64,000 nucleotides of DNA from Streptomyces sp. DH5. GTDB lineage: Bacteria; Actinomycetota; Actinomycetes; Streptomycetales; Streptomycetaceae. The translations under genes and the position numbers were made by a program. Each line of letters starts with the position of its first letter. Positions within the stretch are counted from its first letter, which is position 1. The stretch lies in NCBI RefSeq assembly GCF_020873915.1, contig NZ_JAHWGP010000019.1, positions 62,001 to 126,000 of the forward strand, in the 5' to 3' direction. This document shows, piece after piece, positions 25,323 to 34,282 of this stretch. Below the pieces are notes generated by a model, which was given only the letters and a program-made list of their open reading frames with translations, was not told the DNA's origin and did not search any database.

Positions 25323-26185
25323 GCGAGGCCGGACTGGCGGTGGCGTTCCTCGGTGGTCTGCTGGCTCTGCTCAGTCCGTGCAGCGCACTGTTGCTGCCGG
25401 CGTTCTTCGCCTACTCCTTCACCAGCCGTACCCGGCTGGTGGCGCGTACCGGCCTGTTCTACATCGGCTTGTGCACGACACTCGTGCCGCTGGGCGTGGC
25501 GGGCTCGTTCGCCAGCCGGCTCTTCTACGGCCACCGGGACGCCCTGGTGACAGCGGGCGGATGGACGGTCATCGCCCTGGGCGTGGCCCAGGTCGCCGGG
25601 GTGGGCTTCGGCTCGCGGCGGATGGCGCGGGCCGCGGGCGGGCGCCGTTCGGGCTCGGCACTGTCGGTGTTCGCGCTGGGCGCGGTGTACGGGCTGGCGG
25701 GGTTCTGTGCGGGGCCGATCCTCGGTTCCGTCCTGACCGTGGCGGCCGTGGACGGTGACCCCCTGCACGGCGGGGTGCTGCTGGCCGTCTATGCCCTGGG
25801 GATGGCGGTTCCGATGTTCGTGCTGGCGTCGTTGTGGGACCGCTTCGATCTGGGCCACAAGCGCTGGCTGCGGGGCCGGGTCCTCCGGGTGGGGCCGATG
25901 GCCCTGCACAGCACCTCGGTCGTCGGCGGCGCGTTGTTCATCGTGCTCGGTGTGGCTTTCCTGGCTTTCGACGGCACGTCCGCGCTGCCGTCGCTGCTCA
26001 GCACCGATGCCGAGTTCGCCCTGGAGGAACGGCTGTCCGACCTCGGCGCGGCGGTGTCCGACCGGCTGGTGGTGCTGGTCCTGGCCGCTGTGGCGGCGTC
26101 GGCCGCACTGCTGGTGCTGCTCCGGCCGGTGAGAAGGCCGGATCCGGAGATGTCGCCGGAAGAGGAGCCGTCCGTGCGCGGGTAG
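25319..26185 (+). CDS. CcdA/DsbD-type transmembrane thiol-electron carrier
   Basis: 288 residues, six or seven membrane helices. Cysteines in LLSPCSALLLPAF (first helix) and GLAGFCAGPILGSVL (helix 4) are the conserved intramembrane pair of CcdA proteins. The C-terminus is hydrophilic (EMSPEEEP). ATG overlaps the DsbA-like stop. It transfers reducing equivalents from cytoplasmic thioredoxin to the extracytoplasmic partner. A terminator follows at 26215-26250. Confidence 0.87.
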   Translation: MSEAGLAVAFLGGLLALLSPCSALLLPAFFAYSFTSRTRLVARTGLFYIGLCTTLVPLGVAGSFASRLFYGHRDALVTAGGWTVIALGVAQVAGVGFGSRRMARAAGGRRSGSALSVFALGAVYGLAGFCAGPILGSVLTVAAVDGDPLHGGVLLAVYALGMAVPMFVLASLWDRFDLGHKRWLRGRVLRVGPMALHSTSVVGGALFIVLGVAFLAFDGTSALPSLLSTDAEFALEERLSDLGAAVSDRLVVLVLAAVAASAALLVLLRPVRRPDPEMSPEEEPSVRG

Positions 26186-26214
26186 CGGGCCTTTGGCGCA
26201 TGCCCGGCACGCGG

Positions 26215-26250
26215 AAGGGGAGGAATCCGACAGCCGGATCCCTCCCCTTT
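26215..26250. terminator. Terminator between convergent thiol-relay and rhodanese genes
   Basis: AAGGGGAGG...ATCCG with the complementary CGGAT...CCTCCCCTT and a T-rich end; one-base bulge. Located between the ccdA-like stop and the rhodanese stop. Confidence 0.75.
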
Positions 26251-26259
26251 TCGCGTGGT

Positions 26260-26835
26260 TCACCGGTTGCGCAGTGCGGCCAGTGTGTGGTCGAGGTCGG
26301 CGGCGCGGGGACGGTTGTGGGGCAGTTTGGCGAGCATGGCGGCCATGCCGCAGGTGTTGGTCAGGGCGGAGAAGACCAGACCGCCCGCGATGCCGGCGGA
26401 GAGGAGCTGGAAGGCGGGGTGGACGACGACCCCGAGCAGCAGGCCGAGCAGCACGATCACTCCCGCGGTGAGCCTCACCTGCCGCTCCATGCCCCAGGTG
26501 GCACGCGCGACGCCCTGGGGGCGGTGCAGTTCGTGGCCGTCGGCCGCCCAGGCGCCGGTGCCTCCCGACAGGGTGGCGGCGGTGACGCCGTTCTCCGCGA
26601 GGATCTTGCAGGCGTTCTCGGAGCGGGCGCCCGAGGCGCAGACGACCAGGACGTCGCCGCGGTCGGCGGCGTGCCGGATGTCGGGCAGCGTGCGCTGGAT
26701 CTGGTCGAGGGGGATGTTGAGCGCACCGGGGAGGTGGCCGCCGGCGTATTCGCCCGGGGTGCGCACGTCGATGACGGTCAGTTCGTGCAGGCGGGTGCGT
26801 GCCTCGTCGGTGGCGAGGGCGGTGGGTGTGGTCAT
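26260..26835 (-). CDS. Rhodanese fused to a two-helix membrane domain
   Basis: 191 residues. The rhodanese domain (about 8-110) has active Cys66 in VVCASGARSE and the WAADGH end. Residues about 118-165 are two hydrophobic helices of the DUF2892 kind (VRLTAGVIVLLGLLLGVVV). ATG at 26835; an upstream in-frame ATG at 26847 lacks spacing for a ribosome site. It moves sulfane sulfur at the membrane, within the persulfide island. Confidence 0.88.
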   Translation of the reverse strand: MTTPTALATDEARTRLHELTVIDVRTPGEYAGGHLPGALNIPLDQIQRTLPDIRHAADRGDVLVVCASGARSENACKILAENGVTAATLSGGTGAWAADGHELHRPQGVARATWGMERQVRLTAGVIVLLGLLLGVVVHPAFQLLSAGIAGGLVFSALTNTCGMAAMLAKLPHNRPRAADLDHTLAALRNR

Positions 26836-26971
26836 GGCAGATGTCATCCTTGCGTGTCGGAGTGTGGTGGGTCTTGATCGGGCGGGAGCCGGACTGAAGC
26901 GGCCCTGGGATGCGCGGCCGGCTGGGGATCTCTCCCGGCCCCTGCCGTTGAGCCGGTGGGGGCCCTCGTGT

Positions 26972-27715
26972 TCAGACGATCGCGTCGACGAGCATGAAGG
27001 CCGCCACTGCCAGCAGGACACCGGCGAAGATCTTCTGGAGGGTGGTGCCGGAGATCTTCGTCGCGAGGCGTTTGCCGTCCCAGGCGCCGAGGATCGCGGC
27101 TCCGGTGAAGGGGCCGATGATCTCCCAGTGGAGTCCGTCAGTGGTGCCGGTGCGAGCGGCGAGCGCGGCGAGTGAGTTCACCGTGATGACGAGCAGGCTG
27201 GTGCCCACCGCCCGCCGCATGGCCAGTCCCAGGACGCTCACCAGGGCGGGCACGGCGAGGAATCCCCCACCGACTCCCAGGAAGCCCGTCACGGCACCCA
27301 GTCCGGCACCGGCGCCGGCCGCCCTGCCGGGACGGATCCGGTCCGGCGCCTCGGACGCGGACGGACGCAGCATGCGCAGGGCCGCCAGCGCGGCGATGAC
27401 CGCGAACGCCGCCGTCAGCACCGCTTCGGGCAGGCGCCCGGCGACAGCGCCGGCGAGGAAGGCGGGGACGATGCCCGCCGCGGCGAACAGCGCCCCTGTC
27501 CTCCATGCCACGTTCCCGTCGCGGGTGTGGGCGTACAGGGCGGTGGCGGAGGTGGCGGTGACGATGATCAGGCTGGCGGTGGTGGCGGCGGCCGGAGTGA
27601 AGCCGAGCAGGTAGATCAGTGCCGGCACGGCAAGGACGCTGCCACCGCCGCCCAGGGCTCCGAGGGCGAGACCGACGACGGCCCCGGCGATGAGGGCGAG
27701 AACGAGTACGGTCAC
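26972..27715 (-). CDS. TauE/SafE-family sulfite or organosulfur exporter
   Basis: 247 residues. Eight hydrophobic segments with the repeated family motifs GALGGGGSVLAVPALIY (N half) and GFLGVGGGFLAVPALV (C half). GTG start at 27715 overlaps the TGA of the upstream rhodanese gene. In cst-type loci this protein exports sulfite or thiosulfate made by the persulfide dioxygenase and rhodaneses. The frame is open further upstream but those starts lie inside the rhodanese gene. Confidence 0.88.
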   Translation of the reverse strand: MTVLVLALIAGAVVGLALGALGGGGSVLAVPALIYLLGFTPAAATTASLIIVTATSATALYAHTRDGNVAWRTGALFAAAGIVPAFLAGAVAGRLPEAVLTAAFAVIAALAALRMLRPSASEAPDRIRPGRAAGAGAGLGAVTGFLGVGGGFLAVPALVSVLGLAMRRAVGTSLLVITVNSLAALAARTGTTDGLHWEIIGPFTGAAILGAWDGKRLATKISGTTLQKIFAGVLLAVAAFMLVDAIV

Positions 27716-28077
27716 GCTGTCCGGCCGCTGTTCCCGCGTTCGTCGACGACCGGGTGCCCGGCGGCGGCCCACGCGTTCATGCCGCCCTCGACGTCCACCG
27801 CGTGCGCTCCGCGTTCGGTGAGGAGCTTCGCGGCCTGCTGGGAGCGGTGTCCGCTGCGGCAGATCACCACCAGGGGACGGCCCTGTGCCTCGGCGGGCAG
27901 GGTGGCGCCGGCGACCAGTCTCGTCAGTGGTACGTGGACGGCGCCCGGGGCGTGGCCCGAGTCCCATTCGGGCTTCTCGCGGACGTCCAGCAGGACGGCC
28001 TTGGGCCGGTCACCGCCGGTGCGGCTGTATGCCTCGTCGACCGTGACGCGGGGCCCGTTGCGGCGAAAGAGGAACAT
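27712..28077 (-). CDS. Single-domain rhodanese
   Basis: 121 residues. Active-site loop CRSGHRS (Cys73), DVREKPEWDSGHAPGAVHVP typical of rhodaneses, and NAWAAAGHPV at the end. ATG at 28077 with a GGAAGGAAG purine stretch. Sulfur carrier between persulfide donors and the CstB-like enzyme. Coupled to the TauE gene (GTGA). Confidence 0.9.
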   Translation of the reverse strand: MFLFRRNGPRVTVDEAYSRTGGDRPKAVLLDVREKPEWDSGHAPGAVHVPLTRLVAGATLPAEAQGRPLVVICRSGHRSQQAAKLLTERGAHAVDVEGGMNAWAAAGHPVVDERGNSGRTA

Positions 28078-28126
28078 CACACGCTTCCTTCCTTGCGGGG
28101 GGCGGGGGGAGGAGGAACGGCCGAGC

Positions 28127-29491
28127 TCAGCCGGAGGCCAGAGGCAGCCCGGCATCCGTCGCGGCGTCGAAGCCGTCGTCGACGGCGACCACGTCCCGTC
28201 CGGCGGCATCGAGCAGGGAGGCGGCGATCGCCGCGCGCATCCCGCCCGCACAGTGCACCCACACCGTCCCGTCCGGCACCTCGCCGATACGGCCGTGCAG
28301 TTCGTGGATCGGGATGTGGACCGAGCCCTCGATGAAGCCGCCCGCGCGCTCCGAGTCCCGGCGCACGTCCAGGACGACCACGTCGTCGCCGCGCTCACGG
28401 ACGTCGGCGAGGTCGGCGAAGCGGGCGCGGGGGAAGGAGGCGAGCTGCTCACCGGCGCGGATCCAGCCGGCCGGATCACCTGTGGCGGCGGCGGCCGGGC
28501 GGTCGATGCCCACCCGGGCCAGCTCCCGCTGCGCGTCGGTGATCTGCTCCGGAGTGTCGGCGAGCAGGGTGACGGGCTTGCCCCACGGGATCAGCCAGGC
28601 CAGGTAAGTGGCGAGCTTGCCCTCGCCCTCGAAGTTGAACGACCCGGCCACGTGCCCCTCGGCGAAGGCCATGCGGCTGCGCAGGTCCACCACCCACTCG
28701 CCCGCGGCCAGCCGGGAGGCGATCTCCTCGCCGTCCGCCCGCCGGGGCGGGGTGAGGTCGACCGGCGCGGGGCCCGCGGCGTTGGCCGGGCCCATGTGCG
28801 CGTAGTAGGCGGGCACGTCCTCCAGCCCGGCGAGCATCTGCGCGACGAAGGTGTCCACGTCCAGGGTGAGCGCGTCGTTGCTGGTGCGTTCCTTGCCGAT
28901 CGTGGTCGCGTCCCCCTCGGCCTGCGAGGAGGAGCAGAAGCTGCCGAACCCGTGGGTGGGCAGCACCGGCACCTCGTCGTCCAGCTCGGCGACCAGGCGG
29001 TGGGCGGAGGCGTGCTGGGCCCGGGCCAGCTGCTCGGTCAGCCGCGGCTCCACCAGGTCGGGGCGGCCCACCGTGCCGATCAGCAACGACCCGCCGGTGA
29101 ACGCCGCGACCCCGCGCCCGTCCTCCTCCAGGACGTAGGAGGTGTGGTGCGGGGTGTGCCCGGGGGTCGCGATCGCCCGCAGTACCAGACCCGTGTCCAC
29201 GCCCGCGGTGTCGCCGTCGGCGACCGCTGTGCGGGCGAAGGACACATGCGCCCCTGCCGGCACCAGGTACTGGGCGCCGGTGACGCGGGCCAGCTCCAGG
29301 CCGCCGGTGACGTAGTCGTTGTGCACGTGGGTCTCCGCCACGTACGCGATGCGCACCCCGCGCCTGGCGGCGGCGGCGATCACCTGGTCGATGTCGCGCG
29401 GCGGGTCGATGACCACCGCGGCGCTGGGACCGCCGGCCAGGTAGCTGCGGTTGCCCAGGCCCTCGAATTCCAGGGTGTCAACGAAGAACAC
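28127..29491 (-). CDS. CstB-like persulfide dioxygenase-rhodanese fusion
   Basis: 454 residues. Residues 1-240: metallo-beta-lactamase persulfide dioxygenase with THVHNDYVTGG (His55, His57, Asp59), GHTPHHTSYV and PTHGFGSFC. Residues about 255-345: a rhodanese domain lacking the active Cys. Residues about 355-450: a second rhodanese with VHCAGGMRA active loop. This order matches CstB, which oxidises persulfide to sulfite and transfers sulfur to give thiosulfate. GTG at 29491 with AGGAG 8 nt upstream. It starts the minus-strand sulfur operon behind two CstR-type boxes. Confidence 0.92.
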   Translation of the reverse strand: MFFVDTLEFEGLGNRSYLAGGPSAAVVIDPPRDIDQVIAAAARRGVRIAYVAETHVHNDYVTGGLELARVTGAQYLVPAGAHVSFARTAVADGDTAGVDTGLVLRAIATPGHTPHHTSYVLEEDGRGVAAFTGGSLLIGTVGRPDLVEPRLTEQLARAQHASAHRLVAELDDEVPVLPTHGFGSFCSSSQAEGDATTIGKERTSNDALTLDVDTFVAQMLAGLEDVPAYYAHMGPANAAGPAPVDLTPPRRADGEEIASRLAAGEWVVDLRSRMAFAEGHVAGSFNFEGEGKLATYLAWLIPWGKPVTLLADTPEQITDAQRELARVGIDRPAAAATGDPAGWIRAGEQLASFPRARFADLADVRERGDDVVVLDVRRDSERAGGFIEGSVHIPIHELHGRIGEVPDGTVWVHCAGGMRAAIAASLLDAAGRDVVAVDDGFDAATDAGLPLASG

Positions 29492-29515
29492 GACTACGAC
29501 TCCTCTCGAGCGATG

Positions 29516-29567
29516 TACCCCCGGGGGTATCTCATGCCCACCTTAACAGCTATACCTAGGGGGGTAT
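29516..29567 (-). promoter_or_regulatory. Two CstR-type operators before the CstB-like gene
   Basis: Perfect palindrome TACCCCCGGGGGTA at 29516-29529, and TATACCTAGGGGGGTATT at 29551-29568. Both match the GATACC...GGTATC pattern at 23065-23082 and the known CstR site style. They lie 25-76 nt upstream of the GTG start. Confidence 0.7.
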
Positions 29568-29684
29568 TCCGCCCGGGATGACGGCGCCCCGCTCACGACG
29601 TCGCCCGGCGTCCGTCGGGTACCCGGCGGGGTATGGGGGAATCGGCCGTTCCGCACTACTCGGGAGGGTCCGGATCCATGGTTC

Positions 29685-30422
29685 TCAGCGGGCGAGCGCG
29701 GCGCCGTCGAGGTGGCCGGCCGGGGTGCCGGCGGGCGGCTGGAACGGACGGCTGCGCGCAACCTCGGCGGCGCCTGCGCCCGCAGGGGCGCGGCTCGTCG
29801 GGGCGTCGGGCCAGGGTGCGCGCAGGGCCGGGGCGTGAGCGGGGATGGTGACGGCGGCGAGGACGGTGGCCAGCACGAGGTAGGTGTGGCGCCAGGACAG
29901 GTGGTCGGCCAGGACCGCGGTCAGGGGTGCGAAGACGGGGGAGGCCAGGCCGCCGGCTAGCGTGACGACGGTCAGGGCGCGCACGTGGTCGGGAGCCCAC
30001 CACCGGGTCAGGGCAGCGAACGCGGGCTGGTGGAAGGTGGCCGCCATCGCGAGCCCGGCCGGCGCCCAGCCGGCGAAGAAGACCGGAATGTCGGGAGCCG
30101 CGCCGACTGTCAGCAGGCTGGCTGCGTCGATCGACGAGCCGGCGGTCATGACGGTGCGCGGGCCGCGCCGGTCGAGGATGCGGCCGACGCGGATTCCGGC
30201 GAGGGCGGAGACGACGAGGCCGGGGGAGAACGCCGCGGTGGTCGCCCCGGCCGGTCAGCCGGTCGCCGCGGTGATCTGCGGGTTGAGGACGGGGAAGGCG
30301 TAGTGGACGATGCCCCGGCTCACGATCTGCGTGGCGCAGAGGGCGGGAAGGGCGGCGCGGGGCCGCGACCGGTCCCCTGTTCCGGTCGCGGCCCCACTGC
30401 CACGGGCGTGGAGGCCGGTCAC
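29685..30422 (-). pseudogene. MFS transporter relic with an in-frame stop
   Basis: The frame from a GTG at 30422 (overlapping the upstream flavoprotein stop) encodes ALPALCATQIVS then IVHYAFPVLNPQITAATG, an MFS first helix. It is interrupted by TGA at 30257-30255 where homologues have Trp. It then continues in the same frame through GLVVSALAG and DRRGPRTVMTAGSS to HLSWRHTYLVLATVLA. The whole is only about 246 codons, half an MFS protein, so the C-terminal half is also lost. Position in an arsenic cluster suggests an organoarsenical efflux pump (ArsJ-like or similar), now inactive. Confidence 0.75.
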
Positions 30423-31825
30423 GAGCCGCAGCAGCCGCCCGCCGGCGCCTGGTCGGTGGCTGCCCCGGCCCCGGCGGGCGCGCCGAGCTGGACGAGCTGG
30501 GGTGCGGGCGCGCAACAGCCGCCGTCGTCGTCGGCCTGCTGGGTGTCGGGGGTGTCGAAGAGGCCGGCTCCGCCGCAGACTCCGGTCTCGGGCAGGGTGA
30601 GTTCGACGCGGTCGGCGGAGGCGAGGTCGCCGGCGATCGCGGCGGCGACGGAGCGGACCTGCTCGTAGCCGGTCATCGCGAGGAAGGTCGGAGCGCGGCC
30701 GTAGGCCTTCATACCGACCAGGTACACGCCCTGTTCGGGGTGGGAGAGCTCGCGGTGGCCGTGCGGGTAGACGGTGCCGCAGGAGTGCTGGTTGGGGTCG
30801 ATCAGCGGCGCCAGGGCCACGGGCGCCTGGAGGCGCTCGTCCAGGCCGAGGCGCAGTTCGCCGAGGAAGGACAGGTCGGGGCGGAAGCCGGTCAGGACGA
30901 TCACCTCGTCGACCGGGTCAAGGCGGCGGCCGTCCTCGCCGGCCAGGACCAGGCGGCCGTCGGTGTCGCGCTCGATCGCCTCGGTGCGGAAGCCGGTGAC
31001 CGCGTCGGCGTGGCCCTCGTCGACGGCGGCCTTCGCCGCGAGGCCCAGGGCGCCGCGGGCGGGCAGCTGGTCGGCGGTGCCGCCGCCGAAAGTGGAGCCC
31101 GAGATGCCGCGGCGCAGGATCCATACGCCCTTCGTGCCCGAGCCGTCGTCGGACTCGGCGAGGTCGGCGAGGTAGGCGAGAGCGGTGAAAGCGGAGGCGC
31201 CGGAGCCGATCACGGCGGTGCGCCTGCCCGCGTACCGGGCGCGGACGGCCGGGTCCCTGAGGTCCGGGACGCGGTAGGTGATGCGGTCGGCGGCCGCGCG
31301 CTCCCCCAGGGCCGCAAGTCCGCTGCCGCCGGCCGGGGACGGCGTGGCCCAGGTGCCGGAGGCGTCGATGACGGCGCGGGCGAAGAGGCGCTCCTCACGG
31401 CCGTCGGCGTGGGCGACGTGCACGACGAACGGCTGCTGCTCGCGGTCGGCGTCCACGATGCGGTCGCGGCCGGTGCGCGAGACACCGGTGACGGTGGTGT
31501 CCAGGCGGACGCGGTCGCCGAGGACGTCGGCGAGCGGCCGCAGGTAGGACTCGGCCCAGTCGCCGCCGGAGGGGTAGGCGGCCGGGTCGGGCCGGGTCCA
31601 GCCGGTGGGGGCGAGGAGCTTCTCGGCGGCCGGGTCGATGACCTCGCCCCAGGTGGAGAACAGGCGCACGTGCGACCACTCGCGTACCGCGGCACCGGCT
31701 GCCTGGCCGGCTTCCAGGACCACGGGTTCGACGCCCTGGTCGATCAGGTGGGCGGCGGCGGCCAGACCGACGGGGCCGGCCCCGATGACGACGACGGGCA
31801 GTTCGGTGGTGGCGGGCGCGTTCAC
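30419..31825 (-). CDS. FAD/NAD(P)-dependent monooxygenase of arsenic clusters (ArsO-like)
   Basis: 468 residues. N-terminal FAD motif VIGAGPVGLAAAAHL (about 12-26), a second dinucleotide motif VIGSGASAFTALAYL (about 208-222), and ATG-type DEVIVLTGFRPD. Typical of the flavoproteins placed beside ACR3/ArsR genes. The C-terminus carries Cys pairs (GGCCAPAP and GGCCGS), suggesting thiol binding of arsenicals. GTG at 31825 with AGGAG 5 nt upstream. Divergent from an arsR gene, with GTCAACATAGA operators in the gap. Function (arsenite/organoarsenical oxidation) is inferred. Confidence 0.83.
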   Translation of the reverse strand: MNAPATTELPVVVIGAGPVGLAAAAHLIDQGVEPVVLEAGQAAGAAVREWSHVRLFSTWGEVIDPAAEKLLAPTGWTRPDPAAYPSGGDWAESYLRPLADVLGDRVRLDTTVTGVSRTGRDRIVDADREQQPFVVHVAHADGREERLFARAVIDASGTWATPSPAGGSGLAALGERAAADRITYRVPDLRDPAVRARYAGRRTAVIGSGASAFTALAYLADLAESDDGSGTKGVWILRRGISGSTFGGGTADQLPARGALGLAAKAAVDEGHADAVTGFRTEAIERDTDGRLVLAGEDGRRLDPVDEVIVLTGFRPDLSFLGELRLGLDERLQAPVALAPLIDPNQHSCGTVYPHGHRELSHPEQGVYLVGMKAYGRAPTFLAMTGYEQVRSVAAAIAGDLASADRVELTLPETGVCGGAGLFDTPDTQQADDDGGCCAPAPQLVQLGAPAGAGAATDQAPAGGCCGS

Positions 31826-32132
31826 GGCGACTCCTCGCGTGTTTCGACGTCTGTCGATGGCTTGCGCGGTCCAGCATGGCACCTGTATTGATGAGCGTCA
31901 ACATAGACATTCATCGAATTCAGGGGTACTCGCTGATGGAGCGCAGTGACGGGGCCGTCGTCGGCGGCCCGGGCCGCGTCGGGGTGCCCGGGCCGGCGTT
32001 CGTCGGACTGGAGTGGCAGCGCAGCCTGTCATGGGCCGGGACGCGGAGCGGATGGCCCGGCGCCTGGCCGCCCGTCTCGCGCGGCGGTGACGACCCTTCC
32101 CCCGCTGGTTCGACATATGTCAACATAGATGC
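31826..32132. promoter_or_regulatory. Divergent arsO-arsR control region with repeated operator
   Basis: GTCAACATAGA occurs at 31897-31907 and 32119-32129, each near one of the two starts and followed by AT-rich imperfect palindromes (for example ATAGATGCAT near 32124). These are probable ArsR operators. About 200 bp between them shows no gene I can support. Confidence 0.6.
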
Positions 32133-32507
32133 ATGTCGAACACGAAGGTGCTGCCGCTGCTCGAAGCCGACGGCCAGGGCATCGTGCCGTGCTGCCCGCC
32201 GCTGACCGAGCGCCCGATGACCGCCGACGAGGCCGAGACGGCCGCGCGGATGTTCAAGGCGCTCGGTGACCCGGTCCGCCTGCGGCTGTTCTCCGCCGTG
32301 GCCTCGCACGAGGGCGGCGAGGCGTGCGTGTGCGACATCTCCGACGTCGGCGTCTCCCAGCCCACCGTCTCCCACCACCTGAAGAAGCTCAAGGAAGCCG
32401 GCCTGCTCACCTCCGAGCGGCGCGGAACCTGGGTGTACTACCGCGTCGAGCCGTCCGTGCTGGCCGCCATGGGCCGGCTGCTGGTGGGTGCCCCGGCTGC
32501 GGCATGA
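32133..32507 (+). CDS. arsR: ArsR-family arsenite-responsive repressor
   Basis: 124 residues. ArsR winged helix with FKALGDPVRLRLFSAV, ACVCDISDVGVSQPTVSHHL and WVYYRVEPS. The Cys pair ACVC in the recognition-helix region and PCCPP near residue 20 provide As(III)-thiol ligands of the corynebacterial/Streptomyces type. ATG at 32133, three bases after an operator repeat. Divergent from the flavoprotein gene. Confidence 0.9.
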   Translation: MSNTKVLPLLEADGQGIVPCCPPLTERPMTADEAETAARMFKALGDPVRLRLFSAVASHEGGEACVCDISDVGVSQPTVSHHLKKLKEAGLLTSERRGTWVYYRVEPSVLAAMGRLLVGAPAAA

Positions 32508-32721
32508 CCGCATCCGGACTCCCCTCGGCGACGCCCGGGGACGCCGCGGCGGAGGGCGGCCGACCGGGCTCCGCCCGGCCCGTGCGGACTGGAGCGGTGT
32601 GCCGTCGCGGCCGGGTTCATCACGGTCACGGCTACCGTCAGGTCCGGGAGGCCGGGCAGGGGACCGAACCGCGGGGACTCCATGGGCGCCCGTGTCCGCC
32701 TCGGCCATGAGGCGGTCGCCG

Positions 32722-33816
32722 TCATGAACCCGGCCGGGCGGTGCTGAACTTCTTGCGCCAGACCAGGGACACGTAGATCAGGCCGACCAGGACCGGAACC
32801 TCGATCAGCGGGCCGACCACGCCGGACAGGGCCTGGCCGGAGGTGACGCCGAAGGTGGCGATGGCGACGGCGATGGCGAGCTCGAAGTTGTTGCCGGCGG
32901 CGGTGAACGCGAGGGTGGTGGTGCGCTCGTAGTTCAGGCCGATCGCCTTGCCCAGGGCGAAGGTGCCGAACCACATCGTGGCGAAGTAGACGAGCAGTGG
33001 CAGCGCGATGCGGGCGACGTCCAGCGGCTGCGAGGTGATGGTCTTGCCCTGCAGGGCGAAGAGGATGACGATCGTGAAGAGCAGGCCGTACAGCCCCCAG
33101 GGGCCGATCCTCGGCAGGAACTTCCGCTCGTAGCTCTCGCGGCCCATCCTCTTCTCGCCGATCCGGCGGGTGAGGAAGCCGGCCAGCAGCGGGACGCCCA
33201 GGAAGACGACGACGTTGAGGGCGATCTCCCACAGGGAGATGTCGAGGTGCTCTCCGTTGCCCAGGCCCAGCCGGCCGGGCAGCAGGTCGAGGTAGAACCA
33301 GCCGAGCAGGCCGAACGCGAGGACCTGGAACACCGAGTTCAGCGCGACGAGCACGGCCGCGGCCTCGCGGTCGCCGCAGGCCAGGTCGTTCCAGATGATG
33401 ACCATGGCGATGCAGCGGGCCAGACCGACGATGATCAGACCGGTGCGGTACTCGGGCAGGTCCGGCAGGAAGATCCAGGCCAGGGCGAACATCACCGCCG
33501 GGCCGACGAGCCAGTTGACGACCAGCGAGGAGGTCATCAGCTTCCGGTCGCCGGTGACCGCGTCCAGCCGGTCGTAGCGGACCTTGGCGAGCACCGGGTA
33601 CATCATGACCAGCAGACCGACGGCGATGGGCAGGGAGATGCCGCCGACCTCCACCTCGGCCAGGGCGTCGTTCAGCCCGGGGACGGCGCGGCCCAGGCCG
33701 AGGCCCACGGCCATGGCGAGCAGGATCCACACCGCGAGGAAGCGGTCGAGGGTCGACATCCTCGCGGCGACCGACGTTTCCGCGCCGGTGGACGCGGGTG
33801 CTTCGGTGCGGGTCAC
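32722..33816 (-). CDS. acr3: Arsenite efflux transporter ACR3
   Basis: 364 residues, about ten membrane helices. Family marks include GLARCIAMVIIWNDLACGD (Cys of the transport site) and FTAAGNNFELAIAVAI. GTG start at 33816 overlaps the stop of the upstream ArsR-like gene. It exports arsenite (and antimonite) produced by ArsC. Confidence 0.93.
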   Translation of the reverse strand: MTRTEAPASTGAETSVAARMSTLDRFLAVWILLAMAVGLGLGRAVPGLNDALAEVEVGGISLPIAVGLLVMMYPVLAKVRYDRLDAVTGDRKLMTSSLVVNWLVGPAVMFALAWIFLPDLPEYRTGLIIVGLARCIAMVIIWNDLACGDREAAAVLVALNSVFQVLAFGLLGWFYLDLLPGRLGLGNGEHLDISLWEIALNVVVFLGVPLLAGFLTRRIGEKRMGRESYERKFLPRIGPWGLYGLLFTIVILFALQGKTITSQPLDVARIALPLLVYFATMWFGTFALGKAIGLNYERTTTLAFTAAGNNFELAIAVAIATFGVTSGQALSGVVGPLIEVPVLVGLIYVSLVWRKKFSTARPGS

Positions 33817-34121
33817 GGACAGGCCCTCTTGTTCCCAGCGGCGTTACGGGCGGACTCGGCCAGCTCGGCGAACCCGCCGGCGAGCGAGGCGAGGACGTCG
33901 GGGCGCAGCTTGTAGTACGTGTACCGGCCGCACGGCTCCGTCTCCACCACCCCGGCCTCGCGCAGCACCCTCAGGTGGTTGGACAGGTTGGTCTGCCGGG
34001 CCCCGGTCTCCTCCACCAGGTGGGTGGTGCACAGCGTCTCCCGGGCGAGCAGGGTCACGATCTGGAGCCTGAGCGGGTCGGCCAGCACCCGCATCAGGTC
34101 AGTGTCGACTGACGTCAGCAT
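33813..34121 (-). CDS. ArsR/CmtR-type metalloregulator
   Basis: 102 residues. Winged helix with LADPLRLQIVTLLARETLC, ARQTNLSNHLRVLREAGVV and the wing ETEPCGRYTYYKLRP. The cysteines (in ETLCTTH and EPCGRY) are placed as in CmtR/ArsR sensors rather than the other ArsR here. It begins the acr3 operon and is divergent from arsC, with a GCTGAT...ATCAGC inverted repeat at 34124-34143 in the gap. Confidence 0.88.
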   Translation of the reverse strand: MLTSVDTDLMRVLADPLRLQIVTLLARETLCTTHLVEETGARQTNLSNHLRVLREAGVVETEPCGRYTYYKLRPDVLASLAGGFAELAESARNAAGNKRACP

Positions 34122-34123
34122 GC

Positions 34124-34143
34124 GCTGATACTGTCACATCAGC
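34124..34143 (-). promoter_or_regulatory. Candidate ArsR operator between acr3 operon and arsC
   Basis: GCTGAT and ATCAGC arms with 8-bp spacer, and a further CGCTGATAC copy at about 34147. Located a few bases upstream of the metalloregulator start. Confidence 0.5.
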
Positions 34144-34186
34144 CGACGCTGATACCAGTCCGGGCTGACCTGATGAAGGGTCTCTC

Positions 34187-34282
34187 ATGCCCGCCCTCCA
34201 GGCCGCCGCCATCATGATCACCATGGGCTGCGGGGATGCCTGGCCCGCACCACCTGCCGCTCACCCCGTGAAGGAAGAACGC
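34187..34282 (+). pseudogene. Relic fragment of a second arsC-like gene
   Basis: The peptide from 34187 reads ALQAAAIMITMGCGDAWP, matching VQASDYVITMGCGDACP inside the intact arsC (DNA similarity extends over about 50 bp from TCCAGGC). It is in frame with arsC and keeps a ribosome site, as if an older arsC was lost by deletion. Confidence 0.5.

Noticed and set aside
27527-29581. Open frame of about 680 codons on the plus strand
   Set aside because: Antisense to three well-supported sulfur genes; no recognisable domain.
30255-30257. Possible selenocysteine or read-through codon in the MFS relic
   Set aside because: No selenocysteine insertion element is visible, homologous position is Trp, and the protein is also truncated; a simple nonsense mutation explains it.
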